Shown here piece by piece: positions 1-6,002 of a stretch of DNA of 10,315 nucleotides. Position 1 is the first letter of the stretch. Each line of letters opens with the position of its first letter. This DNA is from Planctomycetota bacterium (GTDB taxonomy: Bacteria > Planctomycetota > Planctomycetia > Planctomycetales > Planctomycetaceae). The stretch lies in NCBI GenBank assembly GCA_027622115.1, contig JAQBZS010000169.1, forward strand, positions 1 through 10,315. Direction: 5' to 3'. The position numbers and the translations under genes are program-made. The notes beneath the pieces were generated by a model, which saw only the letters and a program-made list of their open reading frames with translations, did no database searches and was not told the origin of the DNA.

Positions 1-87
1 AAAACCGCTTGCGAAGCACACACCCCCAAAATCGCCGCATAAACCATCGAATGGGCCGATTTCACCCATGGCAAGCACTTTCTGGTC
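1..87 (+). pseudogene. Kinase N-lobe remnant interrupted by an in-frame TAA
   Basis: Read in the same frame as the kinase that follows, bases 1-39 and 43-87 resemble the end of a bacterial Ser/Thr kinase N-lobe (alpha-C to beta-4/beta-5). The stretch TIEWADFTHGKHFLVMEFV leads straight into the hinge. A TAA stop at 40-42 separates this from anything upstream, and dropping that one codon restores an ordinary HP-K-I-A-A-T-I-E-W reading. The glycine loop and the VAIK lysine would lie before base 1 and cannot be seen. The stop may be a real inactivating change or an assembly error. Confidence 0.5.
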
Positions 88-1167
88 ATGGAATTCGTGA
101 ACGGCGTGAACCTCTCGCAACTGGTGGATCGAGTTGGGCCACTTCAAGTTTCCGATGCTTGCTCGATTATTCAGAAGACCGCTACCGGGTTAGCCTACGC
201 GCATGAGCACGGCATCATTCATCGCGACATCAAGCCGGCTAACGTGATCCTGCAATCTGCCGTGGGCGAATCGCTAGACACCCAGGCTGGTATCGCGAGG
301 GCCACTGTGAAGATTCTGGATCTTGGTCTGGCGAGATTATTTGAGAATGAACCGGATGCGTCGATAACAAATCCAGGCACTGTCATGGGGACAGTCGAAT
401 ACATGTCGGTCGAACAAGCCATGGACACGCGTCAGGCGGATCAACGTTCCGACATCTATAGCTTAGGATGCACATTCTACTTCCTCTTGCGCGGTCGCGC
501 GGCGCACGAAGGAAATACAGCGATGAAGATCCTAATGGCTCATCGTGAGAAAGAAGTGCCCTCGTTGTTGACGCTTCGTGAAGACATCCCGCACGAGGTC
601 GAGCACATTGTGCGAACGATGATGGCCAGGGAACCGGCTGAGCGATATCAATCCGCCGACCAAGTCGTTCAGGCGATCGAAGACATTTCCCCCGCGACAC
701 ACTCAACGGCAGAAATCAAGATATCTCAAACACAAATTCAATCCACCCCGAAGACACATCCTGAAATAGAGGCACTCAAGGCCTTCATTGACGGATGCGG
801 TGGACCGGATCGTTTCATCAGCCGCGAAGAGGAGAATTTAATTTTCCGAAAAGGCGGGGAGTTGCGACTATCCCTCAAGCAAATTGAAGCCGCGCTGGAT
901 CTCCAGTGCAAGTCGAATGAGTGGACTCGGCAGAAGACGCTGACCGAAAAACTGTCGAAAATGATGTATCAAGCCACGGCGGATGATGGGCTCATCGATC
1001 AAAAGGAATTTGAGCAGATTGTGGGGTTTGCCGTCACGCGAAGCATGCCGCGCAAAGAAGCCAATGAGCATTGCCTGACTCTAATGCTAGATGACAACTG
1101 GAAAGCAAAAGAGTCGATATTTAATAAGTGGTATTCCCATAAAATGAGACAACACGGCCTTAAGTGA
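88..1167 (+). CDS. PknB-type Ser/Thr protein kinase, C-terminal portion
   Basis: This is a Hanks-type protein kinase that would phosphorylate Ser/Thr on protein targets. Residues are counted from the first in-frame ATG (base 88), which sits inside the hinge and has no Shine-Dalgarno, so it is probably not the native start. Visible are the catalytic loop HRDIKPAN (45-52), a DLG metal-binding motif (78-80) in place of DFG, the activation segment ending YMSVEQ (105-110) where the family usually has YMAPEQ, and SDIYSLG (121-127). The fold ends near residue 200. A polar linker (about 202-224) then leads to a helical tail (225-345) that appears to be two copies of one module. No transmembrane segment is present, unlike classical PknB, so a cytosolic protein is inferred. 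Without the N-lobe (glycine loop, VAIK lysine) this product could not bind ATP normally. It is either the 3' part of a broken gene or of one misread at base 40. Confidence 0.8.
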   Translation: MEFVNGVNLSQLVDRVGPLQVSDACSIIQKTATGLAYAHEHGIIHRDIKPANVILQSAVGESLDTQAGIARATVKILDLGLARLFENEPDASITNPGTVMGTVEYMSVEQAMDTRQADQRSDIYSLGCTFYFLLRGRAAHEGNTAMKILMAHREKEVPSLLTLREDIPHEVEHIVRTMMAREPAERYQSADQVVQAIEDISPATHSTAEIKISQTQIQSTPKTHPEIEALKAFIDGCGGPDRFISREEENLIFRKGGELRLSLKQIEAALDLQCKSNEWTRQKTLTEKLSKMMYQATADDGLIDQKEFEQIVGFAVTRSMPRKEANEHCLTLMLDDNWKAKESIFNKWYSHKMRQHGLK

Positions 1168-1172
1168 GACTG

Positions 1173-1299
1173 CCGACATCCATGAGTTATTCACACAGCC
1201 GAACGACCCTTCAAAAGTAAATTGAAGCCTGTGGATGTTTCGGCGCGTACATCAAGCACCGATGAAGGGTTGCACCTCTTTGAGATCGGTCGCGATCTC
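1173..1299. terminator. Possible stem-loops between convergent genes
   Basis: The 155-bp gap between the kinase stop and the stop of the opposing esterase holds a weak perfect stem, CTTCAA/TTGAAG (1209-1214 with 1222-1227). It is nested in an imperfect inverted repeat, CCGACATCCA (1173-1182) with TGGATGTTTCGG (1232-1243). A separate 7-bp stem, GAGATCG/CGATCTC, lies at 1282-1299 with loop GTCG. None has a T-tract, so a transcription-stop role is inferred only from the position between convergent genes. Confidence 0.25.
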
Positions 1300-1322
1300 G
1301 AATTCGACGACGATGCGAGATG

Positions 1323-2252
1323 TCACTGCGGCTGGAAACTTTCCGCGTGAAACTTCATCAGATCGAGCCCGCGTTTCTCGTAAATCTGCGCGGCACTGTG
1401 CGGGACGTTCGGCACGATTAATCGTGCGAACGGGATCTTGAGCGAATCCAGAAACTTCATGTACTCCAGGTTGTTTTCGTAGTTGAACCCCTTGGTTCCG
1501 ACATGGACCAAAATTCGCAGTTTCGGCGTCGGATTCTTGGCGTACTTGCGGGCCAAGTCCCAGGTGTTGTAGCCCGGCGCAAAAACGAGACCCTCGCTCT
1601 CGCGACCGTTCTCTTCCGAAATCCGCTTCTCCGTGGCGTGACCCGCTCCGCCCGGTGCGGCCGAGCAGAATAACTCGGGGTGCTTGAACATGATCCGCGT
1701 CGTCCCGCGTCCACCTTGCGAGAATCCTTCCAGACCGCGGCCATTGCGATCGGCGATCGTGCGGTAACGACCGTCGATATGCGGAATGAGTTCCTTCACG
1801 AACACATCCTCGCCCATTGCGTGCTTGCGATCGGGCAGGTTGTAATGGCTCACCGGCCCACCATTGACGAAGACATAGATCATCGGCGGCACCGCTTCGG
1901 ACGCGATGTGTTGATGAATGAACGTCGCCAATCGGACGCTCTTCGTTTCGCTGCCCGGCCGACCTCCGTGCAAGTAATAGACGACCGGATATCGCGTCTC
2001 CGCATTCCGCGGTTCGGCATAGCCCGGCGGGAGATAGATGCAAAATCCCACATCGGTCTTCATCGACGGACTAACAAACGTCGCATGCGTCACACCGGTC
2101 GGTGCGGCTTTCAGCGGATTGACCCACCGAAAGGGAGCACGCGGCTTGCTGGGTTTCGGTTTGGGTTTGGCGTCCTGCGCGAGCGTTGTCGTGGCCGGCA
2201 CCACCGTCGCGAGCAGCATCACAGCCAGGGTTCGAGTGATTCGTCGTGTCAT
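1323..2252 (-). CDS. Secreted alpha/beta-hydrolase esterase (Fes/XynZ-like)
   Basis: This is a 309-residue putative esterase of the alpha/beta-hydrolase fold, in the group that includes esterase D, Fes and feruloyl-esterase modules of xylanases. It probably cuts acyl esters outside the cytoplasm; the substrate cannot be read from the sequence. A basic start and hydrophobic stretch (residues 1-25, ending TLAQ) form a Sec signal peptide, followed by a Lys/Pro-rich linker. LHGG (95-98) fits the oxyanion-hole loop, GFSQGG (176-181) carries nucleophile Ser178, and PNVPHS (281-286) carries His285. Where an acidic residue usually sits after beta-7 (GTxD/E) I read GTKG (252-255), so the acid is unclear. 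The start is supported by AAGGAG about 8 nt upstream, beside the stop of the preceding bpt gene 12 nt away. This implies one transcript and coupled translation. Confidence 0.82.
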   Translation of the reverse strand: MTRRITRTLAVMLLATVVPATTTLAQDAKPKPKPSKPRAPFRWVNPLKAAPTGVTHATFVSPSMKTDVGFCIYLPPGYAEPRNAETRYPVVYYLHGGRPGSETKSVRLATFIHQHIASEAVPPMIYVFVNGGPVSHYNLPDRKHAMGEDVFVKELIPHIDGRYRTIADRNGRGLEGFSQGGRGTTRIMFKHPELFCSAAPGGAGHATEKRISEENGRESEGLVFAPGYNTWDLARKYAKNPTPKLRILVHVGTKGFNYENNLEYMKFLDSLKIPFARLIVPNVPHSAAQIYEKRGLDLMKFHAESFQPQ

Positions 2253-2260
2253 GCGGGCTC

Positions 2261-2266
2261 CTTGTC
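2261..2266 (-). promoter_or_regulatory. Shine-Dalgarno of the esterase gene, at the bpt stop
   Basis: On the minus strand AAGGAG lies about 8 nt before the esterase ATG and overlaps the bpt stop codon (2265-2267). Ribosomes finishing bpt would unmask or feed this site, which is typical of translational coupling. Confidence 0.65.
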
Positions 2267-2981
2267 ACTGCCAATGGGGAACGTCGTCGTCATTGATGTA
2301 CTCGTCGAGAATTTCGTGCGGGCCGAAACGATTCTTGTACGCCATCGAGGCACACTGCTCGATCCAATATCCCAAATAGACCGAGTCCAAGCCTGCCTGT
2401 CGCGCGAACTCGATCTCTTGCAGAATCGTGAACGTCCCCGGACCGGACGGTCGCCATGCCGGATCGTGGTAGAAGTACACGCTGGAAATCGCACTCGGCA
2501 CGATGTCCACCAGGCTGACTCCCACCAGTTGGTCGTCCCGCAGAAAGCGAAACTCATGCGCGAAGTCCCAGTCACCCGCGATGAAGGAACTGTAGTACTC
2601 GTCCGCAATCACTTGGTGGTCCGGCCAATCTTTCAACTGCGTCATTTCGGCGTGATAGGCGTTGAACAGCCTCACGTGTTCCTGGGTAACGGTCGCAGGG
2701 TGGACTTCAAGCCGCACGTCCGTGTTTTTGGTGAGATTGCGCCGCTGGCTTTTGGTGGGTCGAAACCGTGGCACATCGACTCGCAGGCTGCGGCATTTGA
2801 CGCAGTTGGGGCACGCCGGTCGAAAGAAGTACATCCCATGCCGTCGCCAACCGCGGCTGAGCAATTCCGCATAATCGTCGGCAGTGGCGTCGGGAATGAC
2901 TCGGTATTCCAGCGCGGACGATTCCTCCGGCAAATACGAGCAGGTGTCACGCGGCAAGACAATTCGCATCGTTTCGTTCAT
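2265..2981 (-). CDS. bpt: Aspartate/glutamate leucyltransferase (Bpt)
   Basis: This aminoacyl-tRNA-protein transferase moves leucine from Leu-tRNA onto N-terminal Asp or Glu, marking proteins for ClpS/ClpAP in the bacterial N-degron pathway; it acts in the cytosol. The 238 residues match the usual Bpt length and carry both family halves. The N-terminal half has the cysteine set Cys14 and CPNCVKC (Cys57, 60, 63), followed by a QRRN motif (79-82) and an FRP segment. The C-terminal half (about 95-230) is a GNAT-like domain with YHAEM, a VYFYHDP strand, GTFTILQEIEFA and YLGYWI. Related cysteines in eukaryotic ATE1 bind an Fe-S cluster; whether that holds here is unknown. It is the first gene of a minus-strand pair with the esterase and divergent from mnmA across 131 bp. 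The Shine-Dalgarno is weak. Confidence 0.9.
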   Translation of the reverse strand: MNETMRIVLPRDTCSYLPEESSALEYRVIPDATADDYAELLSRGWRRHGMYFFRPACPNCVKCRSLRVDVPRFRPTKSQRRNLTKNTDVRLEVHPATVTQEHVRLFNAYHAEMTQLKDWPDHQVIADEYYSSFIAGDWDFAHEFRFLRDDQLVGVSLVDIVPSAISSVYFYHDPAWRPSGPGTFTILQEIEFARQAGLDSVYLGYWIEQCASMAYKNRFGPHEILDEYINDDDVPHWQ

Positions 2982-3112
2982 GAGCCGTCATCGCCCTTTG
3001 CGAAGTGATTGTGCTCGGAAGTTGATAAAGTCGTGCCGTGTGTTGTCTGGTTCCATTCGGCAAGACTGACAAAAACGAGCTTCGCGAACAACAAAGTGAT
3101 TTCGAGAATTCC
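2982..3112. promoter_or_regulatory. Divergent intergenic region, bpt and mnmA
   Basis: These 131 bp separate the starts of two divergent housekeeping genes, so promoters for both should lie here. I could not pick a convincing -35/-10 pair on either strand. Neither gene has a strong Shine-Dalgarno: mnmA has only GAGAATTCC before its ATG, and bpt has AAAGGG about 14 nt upstream. Confidence 0.4.
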
Positions 3113-4216
3113 ATGACCAAACGCGTGGTTCTGGCGATGAGCGGCAGAGTCGACAGTTCGGCGGCTGCCGTCCTGCTTCGACGAGCGGGCTATGACGTGA
3201 TCGGACTCTTCATGCGTTCCGGCGCGACCGTCGATGAATGCGCGATCGATCCCGCGACCGCGTTGCCGGTGATCAATCCGAAGAGCCACAAGCAAGGCTG
3301 TTGCAGCGCATCGGATGCCGCCGATGCGCGACGAGTCGCCGATCGCTTGGACATCCCGTTTCACGCGCTCAACTTTCAGGACGCGTTCGGACGCATTAAG
3401 GATTATTTCGCCGACGAATACTTGGCCGGTCGCACGCCGAACCCGTGCGTGATGTGCAACAACTGGCTGAAGTTCGGCAAGCTGTGGGATTTCGCGCAAC
3501 AGGTGGGAGCCGATCACATCGCGACCGGGCACTACGCGAGAATTGATCGTAGCGTCGGTGGCGAGGCTCCGGCGTTGACTCGCGGCCGAGACCGGTCCAA
3601 GGATCAGAGCTACGTGTTGTTCGGTATTCGACGCGAGCTGTTGGACCGCATCTTGTTTCCCGTCGGCGACGACAACAAACCCGAAATCCGAGACCTCGCC
3701 CGCGAAGCCGGGCTGGCCGTGGCCGACAAAGCCGACAGTCAGGAAATCTGCTTCATCCCGGACAACGACTACGCCGGATTCATCGAACGCTACCGAGGCA
3801 AGCCGGATACCAGCGGCGACCTCGTGGACACGAACGGCACCGTGCTCGGTCAACACGGCGGCTTCGAGAAATTCACGATCGGTCAGCGCAAAGGGCTGGG
3901 AATCACATTCGGGGAACCGCGGTTTGTCGTGAAGATCGACGCGGACAGCCGGCAAGTGACGATAGGAAAGCGGGAAGACTTGGCTCGCGATGAACTCCAC
4001 GCCGATCGCCTGAATTGGTTGGTGGAGGTGCCTCGCCGATTTCGTTGTACGGCGAAGATTCGTTACCGGCACGAGGCCGCCGAAGCGGATGCGGAAATCG
4101 TGAATGACGACCAACTTCGCGTGACGTTCGCGGAACCGCAACACGGCGTCGCTCCCGGTCAAGCAGTGGTGCTCTACGACAACGACCGAGTTCTGGGCGG
4201 CGGCTGGATTCGCTGA
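3113..4216 (+). CDS. mnmA: tRNA-specific 2-thiouridylase MnmA
   Basis: MnmA adenylates and thiolates U34 of tRNA-Lys, -Glu and -Gln (the s2U step of mnm5s2U), using ATP and a relayed persulfide sulfur in the cytosol. At 367 residues it is the standard length. The start at ATG 3113 was chosen because MTKRVVLAMSG aligns with the family N-terminus; the open frame reaches further upstream without homology. Domains are the N-terminal PP-loop ATPase (1 to about 215), a central small domain with FTIGQRKGLGI (254-264), and a C-terminal beta-barrel (about 285-367). Catalytic Cys112 lies in NPCVMCN (110-116) and the partner Cys213 in SQEICFIPD (209-217). ATGHYARI (137-144) and KDQSYVLF (163-170) are also conserved. 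The oddity is the PP-loop signature SGRVDSS (10-16), where the family reads SGGVDSS. That may impair ATP binding or be a base error. Nothing else suggests decay. Confidence 0.93.
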   Translation: MTKRVVLAMSGRVDSSAAAVLLRRAGYDVIGLFMRSGATVDECAIDPATALPVINPKSHKQGCCSASDAADARRVADRLDIPFHALNFQDAFGRIKDYFADEYLAGRTPNPCVMCNNWLKFGKLWDFAQQVGADHIATGHYARIDRSVGGEAPALTRGRDRSKDQSYVLFGIRRELLDRILFPVGDDNKPEIRDLAREAGLAVADKADSQEICFIPDNDYAGFIERYRGKPDTSGDLVDTNGTVLGQHGGFEKFTIGQRKGLGITFGEPRFVVKIDADSRQVTIGKREDLARDELHADRLNWLVEVPRRFRCTAKIRYRHEAAEADAEIVNDDQLRVTFAEPQHGVAPGQAVVLYDNDRVLGGGWIR

Positions 4217-4239
4217 ATGTCGAGTGTTGACTGATGTGA

Positions 4240-4563
4240 GGCGAGGCGAGCGGTCGATCAAGATTTTCCGTAGTTAAAGTTCCCGAAATTCAGCTCTCAA
4301 CCTTGAATGACCAGACGCAGCGACTCTTCCGCATGGTCAGCAGCGTCGCACTGCTGACCGGTGTCTGGCTGATCTGGAGCGAAGTCCTGCCGGCGCTCGC
4401 AGTCCTGAAACACGTTCAACTCTGGGACATTCACACGCCCGGTGTGGGAGTTACAGGCAGCGTGACACTTGCTGACATCGCACTTTCGATGCTGGTTCTA
4501 CTGGTCACATTTGTTGCTGGTCGCAACCTGCCCGGACTGCTGGAAATTGGCATCCTGTGGTGA
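4240..4563 (+). pseudogene. MscS/MscK-type mechanosensitive channel fragment
   Basis: The open frame from 4240 reads PEIQLSTLNDQTQRLF from base 4282, then two hydrophobic stretches ending RNLPGLLEIGILW. This matches the membrane segment just before the pore region of large MscK/MscM-type MscS-family channels, which release solutes from the cell under osmotic downshock. The whole N-terminal periplasmic part is missing. The pore helix and cytoplasmic beta domain that should follow LLEI are also missing, cut by TGA at 4561-4563. A TTG at 4303 is the only start-like codon and has no good Shine-Dalgarno. An independent 86-residue two-helix protein is possible, but a relic of a longer gene fits better. 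It lies just after mnmA on the same strand. Confidence 0.72.
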
Positions 4564-4574
4564 TGAGCGTCAGG

Positions 4575-4608
4575 AAGGGGGCCAGCGTGAGCGAGTAAAA
4601 GGGGGCCA
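4575..4608 (+). repeat. Two direct copies of AAGGGGGCCA, 24 bp apart
   Basis: AAGGGGGCCA occurs at 4575-4584 and again at 4599-4608, just downstream of the point where the channel fragment stops. IS21-family ends carry similar short multiple repeats, so this may be a worn element end. That is inference, since no transposase is present. Confidence 0.4.
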
Positions 4609-4619
4609 CCTGGGTGCTC

Positions 4620-4644
4620 AAAAAAGCCCGGTGGGTTGCCGGGC
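4620..4644 (-). terminator. Intrinsic terminator for minus-strand transcription
   Basis: On the minus strand GCCCGG-CAACCCA-CCGGGC forms a perfect 6-bp G+C stem with a 7-nt loop, followed directly by six T (bases 4625-4620). This is a textbook Rho-independent terminator. No recognisable minus-strand gene lies upstream of it; the nearest minus-strand CDS ends about 1.9 kb away, beyond several plus-strand genes. Confidence 0.75.
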
Positions 4645-4860
4645 GGTTAGTCGGGACACTCTTAACTGGCGCGGCGGGAAGCCGCGGGTTCGGGCGTCTC
4701 GGTCCAGAGGAATTCTTAAGAATGTGCGGGTTCGACTGCTCGAACCGGCAGAAGCGGTTGATGTGAAGCGATTTCGCAGGTTGTACGGCTTGCGGAAAGT
4801 GTGACGGTTTTCCAGCATCAGTGACTGCCAAACCCTCCGGAATCAAGGACGCGGAATCGA
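4620..4860 (-). ncRNA. Candidate structured small RNA ending in the terminator
   Basis: Read on the minus strand, the roughly 240 nt before the terminator hold several perfect stems. These are GGTTCGA/TCGAACC with a 4-nt loop (4729-4746), the 12-bp palindrome ATTCTTAAGAAT (4712-4723) and CGCGGC/GCCGCG with a 5-nt loop (4670-4686). With no credible gene and a strong terminator, a non-coding transcript is a reasonable guess. The 5' end is arbitrary because I found no clear promoter, and no known RNA family was recognised. A short open frame across it ends right in the T-tract, which argues against a protein gene. Confidence 0.33.
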
Positions 4861-5110
4861 GTGGTCAAACCAAACCGCCCGCGAATTGATCGCGATTCCG
4901 CCGCAAACTCGCCCCCTGATTGCCGGATCATTCCACGTCGCAGAAGCCGCGCCAATCCACAATGCACCGCGAGACACGCCAGATACGTTCGACGATTCGG
5001 AGATCGTGATTTCATTAGTGGACTCCACAGTCAGGCTTCGGCACACTGACCGTGCTGGAATGAAGACACCATGCTTGCTCACGGACAGCATAACAATCAA
5101 GGGCCTCGTC

Positions 5111-5515
5111 ATGTTCTGCACTTCCTGCGGAGAAAAGAATTCAGCCGGCGCCTCGTACTGCGCAATGTGCGGTACCGAGTTGTCACACGCCATCCCCGTC
5201 GCTCAGTCGGATCCGCGTGATCCTCTTGATTTCGAAGACCTGGATCGCTTGGAAAGGCGAACATCAGGGGCCTCTCGTCGCGTGGAGAACAACCTAGCCA
5301 AAGCACTTTTGGCGACGTTCTTTTGTTGCTTGCCCTTGGGAGTAGTGGCAGTTGTGTTTGCCGCGCAAGTTGATGGGCGCACGAGGGCGGGCGATTACAA
5401 CGGTGCTCGGAGACTCGCCGCGCAGGCCGATACTTGGGCCAATTTCAGCATCGGCTTGGGATTGGTCGGCGGCATGATTTACTTCCTCGCGATGATGGTC
5501 GCCAGCGGGATTTAG
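5111..5515 (+). CDS. Zinc-ribbon CD225/dispanin-domain membrane protein
   Basis: This is a 134-residue small membrane protein. Residues 1-23 form a zinc ribbon with two CxxCG knuckles (Cys3, Cys6, Cys17, Cys20). A charged linker (about 32-58) follows, then a CD225 (dispanin/IFITM-like) domain: NNLAKALLATFFCCLPLGVV (60-79) as the intramembrane helix with the double cysteine (72-73), the loop AGDYNGARRLAAQADTWA (93-110), and a second helix (about 111-131). Eukaryotic CD225 proteins alter membrane fusion; the bacterial role is unknown. The start at ATG 5111 was chosen because it begins the zinc ribbon exactly. The frame is open further upstream but without homology, and AAGGG sits about 10 nt before the ATG. 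It is followed after 3 nt by the DUF2752 gene, so the two are surely co-transcribed. Confidence 0.85.
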   Translation: MFCTSCGEKNSAGASYCAMCGTELSHAIPVAQSDPRDPLDFEDLDRLERRTSGASRRVENNLAKALLATFFCCLPLGVVAVVFAAQVDGRTRAGDYNGARRLAAQADTWANFSIGLGLVGGMIYFLAMMVASGI

Positions 5516-5518
5516 GCG

Positions 5519-5917
5519 ATGCAAGGACATAAACTCGCTATTGCCGGAGCGATGACATTGCTTGCCGTCCCGGTCGTCGTCGTCTTCTGGACTTACGACC
5601 CATCGGAATCGTCGTTCTTTCCAAAGTGCCTGTTCCATGTATGCACCGGACTGCATTGTCCAGGTTGCGGAGTGCAACGAGCCGTTCATCGACTGCTGCA
5701 TGGCGACTTAATCGCAGCCCTCAGGTTCAACGCAATGGTCGTACTCGCGCTGCCGTTCTTGGGCTATTCGTGCGTGGCATGGACGTTCGACTTCCAACGA
5801 CTGTTGCCCCTTCGCGTTTCGTCCGTATGTCACTACATCGTCCTCGCCGGCACAATCGTTTTCTGGATCGCGCGCAATATTCCGATCTATCCGTTCTTGC
5901 TGCTGAGGCCAAATTAG
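5519..5917 (+). CDS. DUF2752 family membrane protein
   Basis: This 132-residue protein belongs to the DUF2752 family, whose function is unknown. The signature FPKCLFHVCTGLHCPGCG lies at residues 34-51 and is followed by QRAVHRLLHGDLIAALRFN (53-71). Membrane segments are predicted by eye at about 5-24, 72-90 and 105-122. The cysteines of the CPGCG motif could bind metal or form a disulfide, but no activity is established. The start lies 3 nt after the stop of the CD225 gene, whose terminal codons take the place of a separate Shine-Dalgarno, so translation is probably coupled. DUF2752 and CD225 genes occur together in other bacteria, which supports a joint membrane role. Confidence 0.85.
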   Translation: MQGHKLAIAGAMTLLAVPVVVVFWTYDPSESSFFPKCLFHVCTGLHCPGCGVQRAVHRLLHGDLIAALRFNAMVVLALPFLGYSCVAWTFDFQRLLPLRVSSVCHYIVLAGTIVFWIARNIPIYPFLLLRPN

Positions 5918-6002
5918 ACTGGCGGACTTCACGTAACTCAAAGTCGTGCAAGACCGATTGGTAAAGTCTAACCTGCCGCTCCATTGAAGATTGGACAATA
6001 CG

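Larger units (their letters stand above)
4564..5110. other. Gene-poor structured segment between channel relic and CD225 gene
   Basis: I see no convincing protein-coding gene in these 547 bp. The left part (4564-4860) holds the AAGGGGGCCA repeats, a minus-strand terminator and further perfect stems. The right part (about 4841-5110) has an open frame running into the CD225 gene, with TARELIAIPPQTRPLIAG-like text and codon use that looks coding. It has no recognisable family and no plausible start, so it may be a relic. Confidence 0.5.

Noticed and set aside
9..206. Plus-strand open frame overlapping the kinase start
   Set aside because: Out of frame with the kinase motifs and without any homology.
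1252..1322. Coding-like tail IVVEFEIATDLKEVQPFIGA on the minus strand after the esterase stop
   Set aside because: It reads like protein and could be a remnant of another gene, but it is too short, in a different frame from the esterase, and matches nothing I recognise.
1680..3008. Long plus-strand open frame (442 codons) opposite the esterase and bpt
   Set aside because: It is antisense to two recognised genes, has Arg/His-rich low-information text and matches no family; a shadow of biased codon use.
2978..4261. Long minus-strand open frame (427 codons) opposite mnmA
   Set aside because: It lies wholly antisense to a clear mnmA and has no recognisable domain.
4729..4746. tRNA T-arm-like hairpin GGTTCGA/TCGAACC
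   Set aside because: No acceptor stem, D-arm or anticodon arm can be placed around it, so it is not a tRNA.
4505..4846. Minus-strand open frames of 113 and 66 codons across the structured segment
   Set aside because: No domain or convincing start; the shorter one ends inside the terminator T-tract, and the composition follows the hairpins.
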